A DNA stretch of 64,000 nt from Nostoc linckia z4 (GTDB lineage: Bacteria > Cyanobacteriota > Cyanobacteriia > Cyanobacteriales > Nostocaceae). The stretch lies in the NCBI RefSeq assembly GCF_002608075.1, contig NZ_LAHA01000004.1, positions 164,444 to 228,443 of the forward strand, written 5' to 3'. Positions 9,597 through 18,874 of the stretch are shown piece by piece. Made by a program: the position numbers and the translations under genes. The notes beneath the pieces are model-generated. The model searched no databases and had not been told where the DNA came from. It worked only from the letters and a program-made list of their open reading frames with translations. Numbering within the stretch: position 1 is the stretch's first letter; each line of letters starts with the position of its first letter.

Positions 9597-11171
9597 ATGA
9601 CTGTAGAGGAATTGCTGGAACAATACGCCGCAGGAGTTTTAAACTTTAGTGGTATTGAACTGTCTGAAGCTAATCTGAGTGGGTCTAAACTCAGTGGCGT
9701 GAATTTAAGCGATGCTAATTTAAGTGTAGTTAACTTGAGCGGTGCCAATCTCAGTGAAGCTAACTTGAGCAATGCCAAATTGAATGTAGCCAGATTGAGC
9801 GGCGTCAATCTATGCAGCGCTATTCTCAACAATGCCAGTCTGAATGTAGCTAATTTAATTCGAGCAGATCTCAGCCGCGCTCAACTCCAGGGAGCTTCAC
9901 TTATCCGTACCGAGTTAATTCGCGCTGACCTCAGTCGTGCTGACTTGTTCCAAGCTAACCTCACCAGCGCCGACCTGCGAGAAGGGACTCTGCGCCAAGC
10001 GAATCTCCGCAACGCTAACTTGAATGAAGCTGTGTTGCGAGGCGCTTCTCTCACAGGAGCCAACTTAGAAATGGCTAACTTAAACGCCACTGACCTGAGT
10101 CGTTGTGACATCACCGGTGCGAATTTACGAGATGCTGAACTCAGACAAGCAAATCTCAGCCATGCTAACCTCAGCGGTGCAGATTTGAGCGGCGCTAACC
10201 TCCGGTGGGCAGATTTAAGCGGCGCTAACCTCCGGTGGGCAGATTTGAGCGGAGCAAAATTGAGCGGGGCAAATTTAATTGGTGCAGATTTAAGCAATGC
10301 CAATTTAACGAATACGAGTTTAGTACATGCGAATTTAACTCAAGCAAAATTAATTAGAGCCGAATGGATTGGTGCTGATTTAACCGGAGCAACTTTAACC
10401 GGTGCAAAACTTTACGCTACTTCCAGATTTGGTTTAAAAACCGAAGGTATGATTTGCGAATGGGTTGACCTCAGTCCCACAGGCGATCGCTCAATTATTC
10501 AAAAATTTCATGCCGACGATTCACGAGATTTTTTTAACGAAACACCCCCAACAATTAGGATTATTGTTGATGCCGCCCTAGAACATGAAGCTAACTTTGC
10601 TCTTGCTGGCGCTTACTACCAAATTGCTCAGGAATACCGGGGATTAAAACAACCCCCAAGTATGGAAAGTGGTCGTCGCCGCACTATTTTTACCTTCCGT
10701 GTAGATAGCGACGAAGCATTATTTCCCACCGCTTATATTGCTATCCTTCCCTTTGTAGATGCGGCATCTACCCAAAAGAATATTTTACAGATAGTGGAAA
10801 TGATTAATGCTGAAGTTGTAGCCAACCCAGATTTAAAATCTTTTAAATCTCCCCACATGGTAAAACAATTAAATATGCTTTTAGAGCAAACTATGAGTAA
10901 AGCTACAACAATCAAAGAGATGAAAAAAAATCTCGAAGTAGCTGCTAAACTAAATTTTTGTAAAGCTCCCAGCCAAATAATTTTAACAAATTCTAGCGCT
11001 CAAACTTTGATTGTGTATGATAATCCCAACTTTGGCAAAAGATTTATTAATAGGTCTTCTCTTAATACTTCAGTTTATGATGATAAATCCAGCGAACCAA
11101 CAAAATATATATTACCCTCGTTAAACATGGTGATAGATTTTGTTAAAGGGTTTCATTATATTAGTCATTGA
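9597..11171 (+). CDS. Pentapeptide-repeat protein with a C-terminal globular domain
   Basis: 524 aa. About residues 15-285 are an almost unbroken run of pentapeptides of A(D/N)LSG type (for example SGANLSEANLSNAKL), predicted to form a right-handed quadrilateral beta-helix. A perfect 30-bp tandem duplication at about 10190-10250 encodes two identical SGANLRWADL copies, evidence of recent repeat growth. Residues about 290-524 form a different, mixed alpha/beta domain (from GMICEWVDLSP onward) that I do not recognise. No signal peptide. Some pentapeptide proteins mimic DNA or scaffold complexes, but no specific role can be assigned here. Confidence 0.85.
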   Translation: MTVEELLEQYAAGVLNFSGIELSEANLSGSKLSGVNLSDANLSVVNLSGANLSEANLSNAKLNVARLSGVNLCSAILNNASLNVANLIRADLSRAQLQGASLIRTELIRADLSRADLFQANLTSADLREGTLRQANLRNANLNEAVLRGASLTGANLEMANLNATDLSRCDITGANLRDAELRQANLSHANLSGADLSGANLRWADLSGANLRWADLSGAKLSGANLIGADLSNANLTNTSLVHANLTQAKLIRAEWIGADLTGATLTGAKLYATSRFGLKTEGMICEWVDLSPTGDRSIIQKFHADDSRDFFNETPPTIRIIVDAALEHEANFALAGAYYQIAQEYRGLKQPPSMESGRRRTIFTFRVDSDEALFPTAYIAILPFVDAASTQKNILQIVEMINAEVVANPDLKSFKSPHMVKQLNMLLEQTMSKATTIKEMKKNLEVAAKLNFCKAPSQIILTNSSAQTLIVYDNPNFGKRFINRSSLNTSVYDDKSSEPTKYILPSLNMVIDFVKGFHYISH

Positions 11172-11370
11172 AGATGGGGCATGGGGGAGGCAGTGCGGTC
11201 TTGGGGTCTCCCCAAGTGGAGCAACTGCGGTCATGGGTCATGGGGCATAGGGCATGGGGCATAGGGCATAGGGCATTGAATATTAAGTATTAGTTATTGG
11301 ATCGAGTGACTAATGATTAATCACTAATGACTAATGACCAATGACTAATGACCAATGACTAATAACTAAA
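11172..11370. repeat. Composite STRR block (GGGGCAT and ACTAATG heptads)
   Basis: Contains a CTTGGGGTCTCCCCAAG palindrome, then several GGGGCAT/GGGCATA heptads, then a run of ACTAATG/ACCAATG heptads reaching almost to the next start codon. The palindrome motif recurs inside rsmB (about 37156-37172). Confidence 0.8.
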
Positions 11371-11384
11371 TTGTGGAGGTAAAA

Positions 11385-11978
11385 ATGCGCGATTCTTTTA
11401 ATAGAATGATTGGTCGAACTCGCTATGTGGTCTTTCGCCTATTTTTGCACTTGGGCGGAGGCGAAGTAGCACCAATTTTGGGAGTGTTAAATAGTGCAGG
11501 ACGAAATGCGATGGATGCTGATGGTGACTTAGAAGTTCTGGGAGAAGCACTGGTACAACTGTCTGAAACCCTTTTGCAATATGATGATTACTGGCTTTCG
11601 GCTGCTAATGAAGGGGATGTATTTTGGAATGAAGGCGATGCAGGAGATTACGTCAATGAGTTGTTTACTGACTCCGCCCAAAGATATCTCAGCGAACCAG
11701 ATTACAGTTCTGCGCCTGGGTTTAATGAACCTTTATCTGTACCTGTAACTCGCAACGTCATTGTGATGATTACAGTAGCTTATGAAGGAGAAGTACCACA
11801 ATTAGAAACAGATCTTTCTAACGCTCAAGCAATTAAGGAAGGATTGAAAGCCTTAATCAATTTGCATTACAGTCATAAACTACGAGCAGTCCAAGTACAT
11901 TTTTCACCAGCGCAGTTAGGCGATGAACTCACTAGCGATCAACTGTTGGAATATTATCCTGAATTGGTTCCTTTGTAA
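11385..11978 (+). CDS. DUF1517-like conserved protein
   Basis: 197 aa from the ATG preceded by GGAGGT four bases upstream. A GTG 12 nt earlier overlaps that Shine-Dalgarno and is rejected. The C-terminal half (VPVTRNVIVMITVAYEGEVP, then VQVHFSPAQLGDELTSDQL and YPELVPL) resembles the DUF1517 family of cyanobacterial and plastid proteins, but the usual N-terminal hydrophobic and glycine-rich region is absent. Soluble and acidic. Family assignment is from memory of the pattern and is moderate; function unknown. Confidence 0.65.
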   Translation: MRDSFNRMIGRTRYVVFRLFLHLGGGEVAPILGVLNSAGRNAMDADGDLEVLGEALVQLSETLLQYDDYWLSAANEGDVFWNEGDAGDYVNELFTDSAQRYLSEPDYSSAPGFNEPLSVPVTRNVIVMITVAYEGEVPQLETDLSNAQAIKEGLKALINLHYSHKLRAVQVHFSPAQLGDELTSDQLLEYYPELVPL

Positions 11979-12058
11979 GATGTTGGGTAGTCCGTACTTA
12001 CTGCTCACATCAATAAACATGAATAAATTGTTATGCTCCAAGATAGGACGATAATGCA

Positions 12059-12934
12059 ATGATCATGACCATACTACGTAAATTTACAGTCGTTGTTTTA
12101 ACACTGAGTTTGTGTTTGACAACTGTAGCTTGCGGAGGTGGAGAGCAAGCTAACTCTCCAGCTAAGAACGTTAGCCAAGCCTCGACTACTACAAAATTGA
12201 GTGATGGACAGTATCAAATTCAACAAGTTACTTACGACGATGCAACTGGGGAGTACAGCCTATTTTTACTAAACAACACGCCGCCAACCTTTGCAACTGA
12301 AAATTTGCAAATGGCACGGCTAACTGATGACGAAATTAAACAAGGTAAAAAAACTTATCTGAAGGTAGAAAATGGACAACCAGTTTTATATCTGACTGAA
12401 GATTTTAAAATTGCTTACGTCCACAACGTTACCGAGAATAAAACTAATCCGCAAACAGGAAGACAAGAAACCGTCGTAGTTCGTCAAGAAAATAGTTTTT
12501 GGACACCGTTTGCTGGATCTTTGGCTGGTAACTTGGCGGGTCAAGCCATTGGTAGTCTATTGTTTAGACCCCAGTACTATGTACCCCCTGTCTATCAATC
12601 AGGAGGATTCCTGAGTGGTTACGGTGGATATGGTAGCAGCTATGACCAAGCAGTTCAAAGCTATCAAACACGCTATAACCAACCACCCGCAGCGGTGAGA
12701 AACCGCACTGCTTTCCGCAGTACTGGAACGATTAGAAGGTCATATCCTGGAAGTTCAACTGTACGTACACGTACTAATACTGGTAATAGTCGTCCCTCTG
12801 GTTCTGGTTTTGGTGGTAGCAATTTGCAACCCTCTGGCAGATCTAGTACTACTAGACGTACTTCTGGTAGTGGTTTTGGTACTGGCCGAGGTTCTTCAGG
12901 TAGTCGCTCATTTGGTACGGGTAGACGCCGTTAA
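12059..12934 (+). CDS. Putative lipoprotein with Gly/Ser/Arg-rich tail
   Basis: 291 aa. Type II signal sequence: basic start, hydrophobic core VVVLTLSLCLTT and lipobox TVAC, giving lipidated Cys at about 25 followed by GGG. Central region about 45-150 is globular. About 155-175 is a Gly-rich hydrophobic stretch (GSLAGNLAGQAIGSLLF) that may touch the membrane. The last 80 residues are repetitive G/S/R/T/F (SGSGFG, GRGSSGSRSFGTGRRR). Start uncertain by two codons (ATG at 12065 also possible). Likely periplasmic or outer-membrane anchored; function unknown. Confidence 0.75.
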   Translation: MIMTILRKFTVVVLTLSLCLTTVACGGGEQANSPAKNVSQASTTTKLSDGQYQIQQVTYDDATGEYSLFLLNNTPPTFATENLQMARLTDDEIKQGKKTYLKVENGQPVLYLTEDFKIAYVHNVTENKTNPQTGRQETVVVRQENSFWTPFAGSLAGNLAGQAIGSLLFRPQYYVPPVYQSGGFLSGYGGYGSSYDQAVQSYQTRYNQPPAAVRNRTAFRSTGTIRRSYPGSSTVRTRTNTGNSRPSGSGFGGSNLQPSGRSSTTRRTSGSGFGTGRGSSGSRSFGTGRRR

Positions 12935-12944
12935 TCAATAGACT

Positions 12945-13112
12945 TCTAAGAGAAGTGGGGAAAAGGGCAAGGGGTAAAGGGGAAAGGGCAAATAAAAACC
13001 CTTTTCCCTTTCCCCCCTCTTGCAAAAGTAACTTTTGCACTCTTACTCCATGAGCTGCGCTCACAAGGAACAATAAAAATCAATATGCCCAATGCCCAAT
13101 GCCCAATGCCCT
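12945..13112. repeat. STRR block (GGGGAAA and TGCCCAA heptads)
   Basis: AGACTTCTAAGAGAAGT hairpin followed by GGGGAAA-type heptads, a pyrimidine-rich complement (CCCTTTTCCC...), and a short TGCCCAA array. The hairpin plus GGGGAAA junction recurs at 54418-54450. The rest of 13113-13249 holds nothing recognisable. Confidence 0.7.
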
Positions 13113-13249
13113 ATTTTTAAGGCAGGTCTAATTAAATATCTCGTTTTTGTGAAATATAACGTAGGGTAGTACAGCTAGCTGTGCTACCCTAAAAATTTGT
13201 ATATATCATAATAATTGGCAACTACTATAAAGGATTTAAATTAGGCTAA

Positions 13250-13576
13250 TCAAGAAGGATAATAGCATAGCAAATCAGGGCAAAATCCACGCTCATAAAG
13301 ATTAGTCACATAGTAAGAAATACTAAACACAAATATTGTTAAAATTACAGGAATTACTTTATTAATATCTATTCTCTTTTTTTTAAACATTTCTAAGCAA
13401 GACATAACAATCATCAATGGCCAAAAGATAGTTGTGGTCAGAAACATCACAACGGACAAAAATTTATCTTCTGGAGCAGTAGCGGGATGATTTAGGGAAA
13501 ATATTAACCAATTTGTCAAAAAATAGCATGTCATTAGCAGGTAAGCAATACTGAAACTTAATTCTATCTGATTCAC
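13250..13576 (-). CDS. Small three-TM membrane protein
   Basis: 108 aa. GTG start supported by AAGGAG eight bases upstream. Hydrophobic segments at about 6-28, 43-62 and 74-92 (VIPVILTIFVFSISYYV), ending with a Cys pair (FCPDLLCYYPS). No known family recognised. Stand-alone gene flanked by AT-rich intergenic DNA. Confidence 0.55.
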   Translation of the reverse strand: MNQIELSFSIAYLLMTCYFLTNWLIFSLNHPATAPEDKFLSVVMFLTTTIFWPLMIVMSCLEMFKKKRIDINKVIPVILTIFVFSISYYVTNLYERGFCPDLLCYYPS

Positions 13577-13769
13577 TCTGTATACTCCTTGAGTTATATG
13601 AGATCCACCAAGTTATAACATACTTTGCTCAGGAGTCAGTTAGAGTTGTATCAAATATAGATAAAAAATTGGTTAAAAATAATACAGCTAATTTAAAAAA
13701 TTAAAACATGTTTTTTACAGATATCTTTTTAATCATGGAGAACAAAGATACCAAAATTTTGGTAAATGC

Positions 13770-13871
13770 TCAGTCAGGGGAGCGATTTTGAGGGAACAGG
13801 TAGGCAATAGCAGCGTAACCAGATACAGTGAGTAAACTAACCAAAAAAGCAGCCAAAACAAAATTAGGCAT
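13770..13871 (-). CDS. Possible 33-aa single-TM peptide
   Basis: ATG to TGA reading MPNFVLAAFLVSLLTVSGYA then AIAYLFPQNRSPD: one clean hydrophobic helix with a polar tail, the shape of small thylakoid or NDH/photosystem subunits, but not one I recognise. No clear Shine-Dalgarno. A perfect 16-bp palindrome TACCAAAATTTTGGTA (13749-13764) lies just downstream. Real coding status unproven; the rest of 13577-14064 is AT-rich and empty. Confidence 0.35.
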   Translation of the reverse strand: MPNFVLAAFLVSLLTVSGYAAIAYLFPQNRSPD

Positions 13872-14064
13872 ACGATCCAAAATGCCGAATTAAGATTATA
13901 TTAAATACAAATTCTAAATCTTGATGCCTTTGAAAAAGCCAATAATTTAGATACTTTTAAATTTAGCAATTAGATATGACACGGACGTGACTACCTGATG
14001 TCAATTTGTTGTATTGCAAATGTTGGTACTTTGGATTTTAGACGCCAACTCAAAATTGCTTCAC

Positions 14065-15153
14065 TTAAGCCAAAGGCAGAAAAAAACGAAATATACTGCC
14101 AATTCCAAATTCGCTTTTTACCTCAATCTCACCGCCTTGTAGTTCAATTAAACGGCGGGAAATTGTTAAACCAATACCAGTACCACCGGAATGGCGATCG
14201 CGTGATTGGTCAGCTCGCCAGAAGCGCTCAAACACGTGGGGCAAATTTTCTCTTTTGATACCAATACCTGTATCTATGACTGCAATCCAGAGTTTAGATG
14301 CTTCAATGTCAGTACGAATGGTAATTGAACCTTCTTTGGTATAACGTACTGCATTACCAAGGAGATTAACCAATACTTGTTCTGTGCGATCGATATCTGC
14401 CAACACAAAAGGTAACACAGCCGGACATTCCAAGCGCAGGCTCGGCCCGTCTTCCAATAACTGGTCAGTAAATTTCTCTACTAATGACTCTAATAACGGA
14501 CGCAGATTTACCCGTTGTATATTAATTGGCAGATAGCCAGCTTCTGCCTTCGACAGTTCTTGTAAATCGTTTACCAACCGTTCTAGACGCCTAGTTTCTT
14601 TAGCTAAACGTCGATAAATTTCTGGAGATGCTTCTATTTCTCCATCAGCCAATTCTTCTAAATAACCCCGCACAACTGTTAATGGTGTCCGCAGTTCGTG
14701 GGTCATGTCTCCAATCACTTCTCGTCGGCGCACTTCCACCCCTTCTAAACTCGCCGCCATCCGGTTGAAACTAGCACCTAATCTATTGAGTTCTGGAATG
14801 TCATACAGTGGTAGCCGTGCATCCATCTGTCCAGCAGCAAATTTTTGGGTGATTTGTTCCATCTCTGTCAACCGCAGCATAATCCTTCTGGAAACCCAAT
14901 AACTCAATCCTCCAGCAGCGGTGCTACCAACTAAAACTGACCAGATAGTACTCCGTTGCCAAGCAATTTCAAATCCTGTTACTAATTCAGTACGAATATC
15001 GATTAAATCAAACCCCTGATTTTCTAGTCGTTCCAAATGCAAGACAAAGAATCGGGGAGAAGAAACTTTGCTGATAATGACTAAACTAGCTACCCCCACT
15101 ATCATCACTACCAAGTGAGAAAAAAATAGTCGTCCTCTCAGCCCCATCTTCAT
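14065..15153 (-). CDS. HAMP-domain sensor histidine kinase
   Basis: 362 aa. TM helix at about 10-28, a short periplasmic segment, second TM at about 68-86, HAMP linker to about 140, HisKA with H152 in IGDMTHELRTPLTV, and HATPase_c with N box (VLVNLLGNAVRYT), G1 (DTGIGI) and G2 (GGTGIGLTISRRL). EnvZ/PhoR-like layout with a small periplasmic sensor of about 40 residues. Starts 5 bp after the stop of the OmpR-type regulator, so the two are co-transcribed and almost certainly partners. Confidence 0.92.
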   Translation of the reverse strand: MKMGLRGRLFFSHLVVMIVGVASLVIISKVSSPRFFVLHLERLENQGFDLIDIRTELVTGFEIAWQRSTIWSVLVGSTAAGGLSYWVSRRIMLRLTEMEQITQKFAAGQMDARLPLYDIPELNRLGASFNRMAASLEGVEVRRREVIGDMTHELRTPLTVVRGYLEELADGEIEASPEIYRRLAKETRRLERLVNDLQELSKAEAGYLPINIQRVNLRPLLESLVEKFTDQLLEDGPSLRLECPAVLPFVLADIDRTEQVLVNLLGNAVRYTKEGSITIRTDIEASKLWIAVIDTGIGIKRENLPHVFERFWRADQSRDRHSGGTGIGLTISRRLIELQGGEIEVKSEFGIGSIFRFFLPLA

Positions 15154-15158
15154 AACAT

Positions 15159-15869
15159 TTACGCCATCGGCGAGTCTTCAAATTTATAGCCAACCCCAAC
15201 AACAGTTTTAATAAAAATAGGATTGGCAGGGTCAGGCTCAATTTTTTTTCGTAATCGAGCTACATGGGTATCCACCACGCGTTCATCACCAAAAAAGTTA
15301 TCTCCCCAAAGTTTATCAATTAGTTGCGTGCGGTTCCAAACTCGACCAGGATTGCTGACAAAGGTAGTTAGCAAATTAAATTCTAAGGTAGTTAAGTCTA
15401 GAATTTCAGGTTGCTGGGAATTCGTTTGCCTACTGGCAGTGCGCTGATCTACATCCACTATAAAGTGTTGGGTGCGATTAACTTGATGTTGTCCTCCTTG
15501 ACGGAGACTGCGCCGCAATAGTGCGCGTACTCTGGCTACTAGCTCTCTGGGGCTAAAGGGCTTCACCATGTAATCATCAGCACCAGTAGATAAACCAATG
15601 ACGCGATCGATTTCCTCGCCTTTGGCAGTGAGCATCAAAATATAAGGATCTTTCGCACCTGGTTTCTGGCGAATTCTAGCACAAACTTCCAGACCATCTA
15701 AACCAGGAATCATTAAATCTAAAATAATTAAATCGGGTGGTTGCTCCTGAAACATCCGTAAAGCATTGATCCCATCACGGCTAATACGGCAGAAAAATCC
15801 TTCTTTTTCTAAAGAGAGTTGGATTAAATGAGCAATTTCAGCTTCATCTTCAACTATTAAAATATCCAT
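15159..15869 (-). CDS. OmpR/PhoB-family response regulator
   Basis: 236 aa from the ATG opening MDILIVEDEAEIAH; longer upstream starts only add a Pro/Cys-rich stretch read from repeat DNA. Receiver with E7-D8, D51 (LIILDLMIPGLDG) and K in MVKPFSPREL. C-terminal winged helix ends with VVDTHVARLRKKIEPDP and TVVGVGYKFE. First gene of a two-gene operon with the HAMP kinase. The upstream 15880-16030 carries GGGGACAAGG-type repeats. Confidence 0.93.
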   Translation of the reverse strand: MDILIVEDEAEIAHLIQLSLEKEGFFCRISRDGINALRMFQEQPPDLIILDLMIPGLDGLEVCARIRQKPGAKDPYILMLTAKGEEIDRVIGLSTGADDYMVKPFSPRELVARVRALLRRSLRQGGQHQVNRTQHFIVDVDQRTASRQTNSQQPEILDLTTLEFNLLTTFVSNPGRVWNRTQLIDKLWGDNFFGDERVVDTHVARLRKKIEPDPANPIFIKTVVGVGYKFEDSPMA

Positions 15870-16037
15870 ACTCAAGTACGCAGATTTAAAAAGACGCGGG
15901 GAGTGGGAGACGCGGGGATCGGGAGGACAAGGTAGACAAGGGGGACAAGGTAGCAATCTTTCTCTCCGAAGTTCTGATCGGAGGAAACCTCCGCTCAGAC
16001 TTCTCTCCTTGTCTCCCTTGTCTCCCCCCTCTATTAC

Positions 16038-16733
16038 CTACAGATTTGAATTCGTGGGGGTTCGGTAAGTATATCCAAGATTAGAATCTTTTTGAATGTG
16101 TGCTTTAATACTATCTAGGTCAATAAAACAGTCAGCAACATCAATTAAGCTTTCGCTAGTGGTTGTTTGCAGACTAACAACTTCTACTCTCACCCCCATT
16201 CTACTGACAGCATTCACAGCATAGGCTAGATCTCCATCACCGCTGACTAATACCGCAGTGTCATAGTATGGAGCTAAAGTGATCATGTCTACAGCAATTT
16301 CTACATTCAGATTTGATTTTTTAAAATTATCTGGCGACACAACGAGGTCTTTTGCCACTACACGATAGCCATTACGACGCATCCACAGTAAAAAACCCTG
16401 TTGCTTTTCATTAGTGATATCAACCCCAGTATAGAAAAAAGCACGTAAGAGTCTTGAACCGTTGGTTAAATGACAAAGCAATTTAACGTAGTCAATTTCT
16501 ATGCCGAGTTGTAAAGCTGTGTGAAATAGGCTTAAGCCATCAATAAAAATAGCTACTCGACCGCGATTCAAGGTATTAAAAATCGAACTATCAGGTGCAG
16601 TATCTCGCATCTTGGTATCTTTACCTTTGACAGCAGTATCGCTCAAGTTTTGCCCTTGCCAATGTGGTTTAGCTTTGAGTACTTTAGATTCATTTAATTC
16701 ATTTCTTTGTTTGCTAAAATTAGTTATAATCAT
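16038..16733 (-). CDS. NYN-domain (LabA/DUF88-like) protein
   Basis: 231 aa. NYN (PIN-like nuclease fold) domain at about 57-215 with the expected acidic positions D65 (AIFIDGLSLF), D149 (VEIAVDM), and D166/D168 (VLVSGDGDLAYAV). The N-terminal 50 residues are polar and likely disordered; M42 (16610) is an alternative start. LabA of Synechococcus affects circadian output, and other NYN proteins are RNases; which applies here cannot be told from sequence. Single gene with its own promoter region upstream. Confidence 0.8.
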   Translation of the reverse strand: MIITNFSKQRNELNESKVLKAKPHWQGQNLSDTAVKGKDTKMRDTAPDSSIFNTLNRGRVAIFIDGLSLFHTALQLGIEIDYVKLLCHLTNGSRLLRAFFYTGVDITNEKQQGFLLWMRRNGYRVVAKDLVVSPDNFKKSNLNVEIAVDMITLAPYYDTAVLVSGDGDLAYAVNAVSRMGVRVEVVSLQTTTSESLIDVADCFIDLDSIKAHIQKDSNLGYTYRTPTNSNL

Positions 16734-17309
16734 TGATACCTCTGAATTTTAAATCTGAAAAGGGTTTTAACTAAATTGTCTATAGTATAGTCTCTGCTGA
16801 TTTATAACCCTAGCAGGAAATTGACTGAAGTCACTAGATGCAAATAAACTTAACTCATCTTTAATAGAGCCTAAAATAATTTAAGCAACAATTTTTCATT
16901 GGTTTCAGGTTGATTTAACGAGATATTACCTTTGAACATAGATATGCTAGTCTTTAGCCACTATAACTGCAACAATTGGAAGTAAATATCTTCAGCTAAG
17001 TAAGTCCATAATCTCAAATCAGGGATAGTTGGATAGTATCAAACTATTTTTATTTTACCTCTGTATTTTAATCACCTTACAGCCAGGAAAGTTTTTGAAT
17101 ATTTATTCAATAGAATTTACTTTTAGCTGTGACGCTCAAATTTTAACAGAGTTTGCAGGAATCATAATGTAATGTACGATCGCCTCCAAAAGACAAGTTA
17201 TATTAAGCTATTTATCTAATCTTTAAATGCACCTTTGATAAAAATTCATTTTAATGACAAAGTAATCTTCCAGCGATAGTCATAAATCATTGACAATTGA
17301 CAATACAAG
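16734..17309. other. Intergenic region, nothing recognised
   Basis: About 575 bp, AT-rich, with no coding frame, repeat or conserved motif noticed. It must contain the promoter of the NYN gene. Confidence 0.4.
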
Positions 17310-17338
17310 ATTTGCGACTTCTTTAAGAAGTCGCAAAT
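17310..17338 (-). terminator. Hairpin terminator after desB
   Basis: ATTTGCGACTTCTT pairs perfectly with AAGAAGTCGCAAAT, only a few bases after the desB stop codon. AT-rich sequence follows on the minus strand, but there is no long U-run. Confidence 0.6.
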
Positions 17339-17345
17339 TTCAATT

Positions 17346-18473
17346 TTAGCCTTTAGCTAACTTTTTGTTGGATGTGTAGTAAACCTTACTTCCAGTATCA
17401 GGTACGAAATGGCAGTTCATCCAGGAATTCCATAATGATTTCCAAATTGGTTCGTCTGATTTGTGAAAATACTCACCCATCACTGGTTTTATCGCCTCAG
17501 TGGCTTTCAGCAAATTGTAATGAGGGATATTCAGGAATATATGGTGAGCAACATGAGTGCCAATATCATGATGGATATGATTAATCAAACCATAATCGCG
17601 ATCGATACTGGAAATTGCACCTTTTAAAAAAGTCCACTCTTCTCCACGATACCAGGGAATATCTGGTTCAGTGTGATGCAAGAACGTCACTAAATCAAGC
17701 CAAATTACGAACACAATGTAAGGTGCAGCGTAATACTTGAGCAACCACATCCAACCCCACAGATAGGTAAGGTAGCCAAGCAAACCTACCATCCCAATCC
17801 AAAGAACAGTACTAGTGATGACATCCCATTTTTCTGATGGTTTAAACAGCGGACTATTGGGTAAAAAGTGAGAGCCTTTTTTGTTTGGAGAACGCTTAAA
17901 TAAGTACAGAGGATAAGCCAATAGAAAAGCATAATACCGGACTATCTTTTGTTCTAGTGGCATTTGCTTATAGTGTGATTCGCTCAGAGGATACCAGCTT
18001 TCATCATTATCGAGATGACCGGTATTTTTGTGGTGAGTTCTATGGCTGATTCGCCAACCATGATAAGGAACGAGTATCGGCGTGTGAGAAAGATGTCCAA
18101 TCAAATCATTCAGCCATTTATGCTTAGAAAAAGATTGGTGTCCGCAGTCATGTCCGACCACAAACAAAGCCCAAAACATTGTTCCTTGCATTAACCAAAA
18201 AATCGGAAAGAAAAACCAAGAATCCAGGTAATAAGCAACTGCATAAAGCAGACCAATAATCAGGATGTCTCGAAAGAAGTAATAAAGTGATTTTGTCACT
18301 CTGGGCTGAAAGCATTCAGCAGGGATCGCAGTTTTTAAATCCTGAAGAGTAAAAGGTAGTTTGGTATTTACCTCAGAGAATTTACTGTTCTGAGAATCGT
18401 TAAGCGTGATGATATTTGATTGCACTGGCTGGATTCTTTTGTTGAAAATAAATCGGAACTTTATTTTAGGCAA
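17346..18473 (-). CDS. desB: Acyl-lipid omega-3 (delta-15) desaturase
   Basis: 375 aa membrane di-iron desaturase. His boxes H108DCGH112, H144RTHH148 and H307VAHH311, with hydrophobic pairs at about 68-103 and 220-262. Diagnostic DesB stretches are LPFTLQDLKTAIPAECFQP, LSHTPILVPYHGWRISHRTH and GLINHIHHDIGTHVAHH. It introduces the omega-3 double bond into 18:2 or gamma-18:3 acyl chains on membrane lipids, using ferredoxin. Third of the desC-desA-desB cluster, but 740 bp downstream of desA, so it probably has its own (in other cyanobacteria cold-responsive) promoter. Confidence 0.93.
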   Translation of the reverse strand: MPKIKFRFIFNKRIQPVQSNIITLNDSQNSKFSEVNTKLPFTLQDLKTAIPAECFQPRVTKSLYYFFRDILIIGLLYAVAYYLDSWFFFPIFWLMQGTMFWALFVVGHDCGHQSFSKHKWLNDLIGHLSHTPILVPYHGWRISHRTHHKNTGHLDNDESWYPLSESHYKQMPLEQKIVRYYAFLLAYPLYLFKRSPNKKGSHFLPNSPLFKPSEKWDVITSTVLWIGMVGLLGYLTYLWGWMWLLKYYAAPYIVFVIWLDLVTFLHHTEPDIPWYRGEEWTFLKGAISSIDRDYGLINHIHHDIGTHVAHHIFLNIPHYNLLKATEAIKPVMGEYFHKSDEPIWKSLWNSWMNCHFVPDTGSKVYYTSNKKLAKG

Positions 18474-18603
18474 GATAATCTTACCCTATAAGGCAAAAGC
18501 TAAAAGGAAAAAAGCAAAAGCAAGATGAAGTCAAGACTTATTTTACTTTTGATTTTTTTACTTCACTAGTATGCCCAGGATACTAACTCTCGTAACATCC
18601 AAG

Positions 18604-18749
18604 ATAGGACTTACGCATTGTAAACGAGAAATTAAGGGTTTGGGCTTGGCATGGAGGATAAGGCATTAAAGATTTTTTCAACCCCAATACCCATTTTCCT
18701 TTTTGGCTTATTCCCGACCTCAACAAATCATCTCGCTACGTAAGTCCTG
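18604..18749. mobile_element. MITE-like element with AGGACTTACG ends
   Basis: AGGACTTACGCA at the left and its inverted counterpart CGTAAGTCCT at the right, with partly complementary flanking bases (GTAAACGAGA against ATCTCGCTAC), enclosing about 120 bp of non-coding DNA between desA and desB. Confidence 0.5.
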
Positions 18750-18874
18750 CGAGAGTAAATTTTGTGGCAATTTACCAAAAAAAATTCAGAAGTCATAATT
18801 CACAATTAATTATCTACCACTAGCGAATAAATAACTAGGTTTAAAACCCATCGAATTGAAATATTAGTGGTTTT

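Noticed and set aside
9881..10303. Minus-strand frame inside the pentapeptide gene
   Set aside because: Repetitive shadow (SAPLKFAPL pattern) created by the pentapeptide codons on the other strand.
12852..13073. Minus-strand frame after the lipoprotein gene
   Set aside because: Made of translated GGGGAAA repeats and the antisense of the Gly/Ser-rich tail.
13250..13871. Toxin-antitoxin pair made of the 108-aa and 33-aa membrane peptides
   Set aside because: The genes are about 190 bp apart with no overlap or known TA motif; a hydrophobic character alone is not enough.
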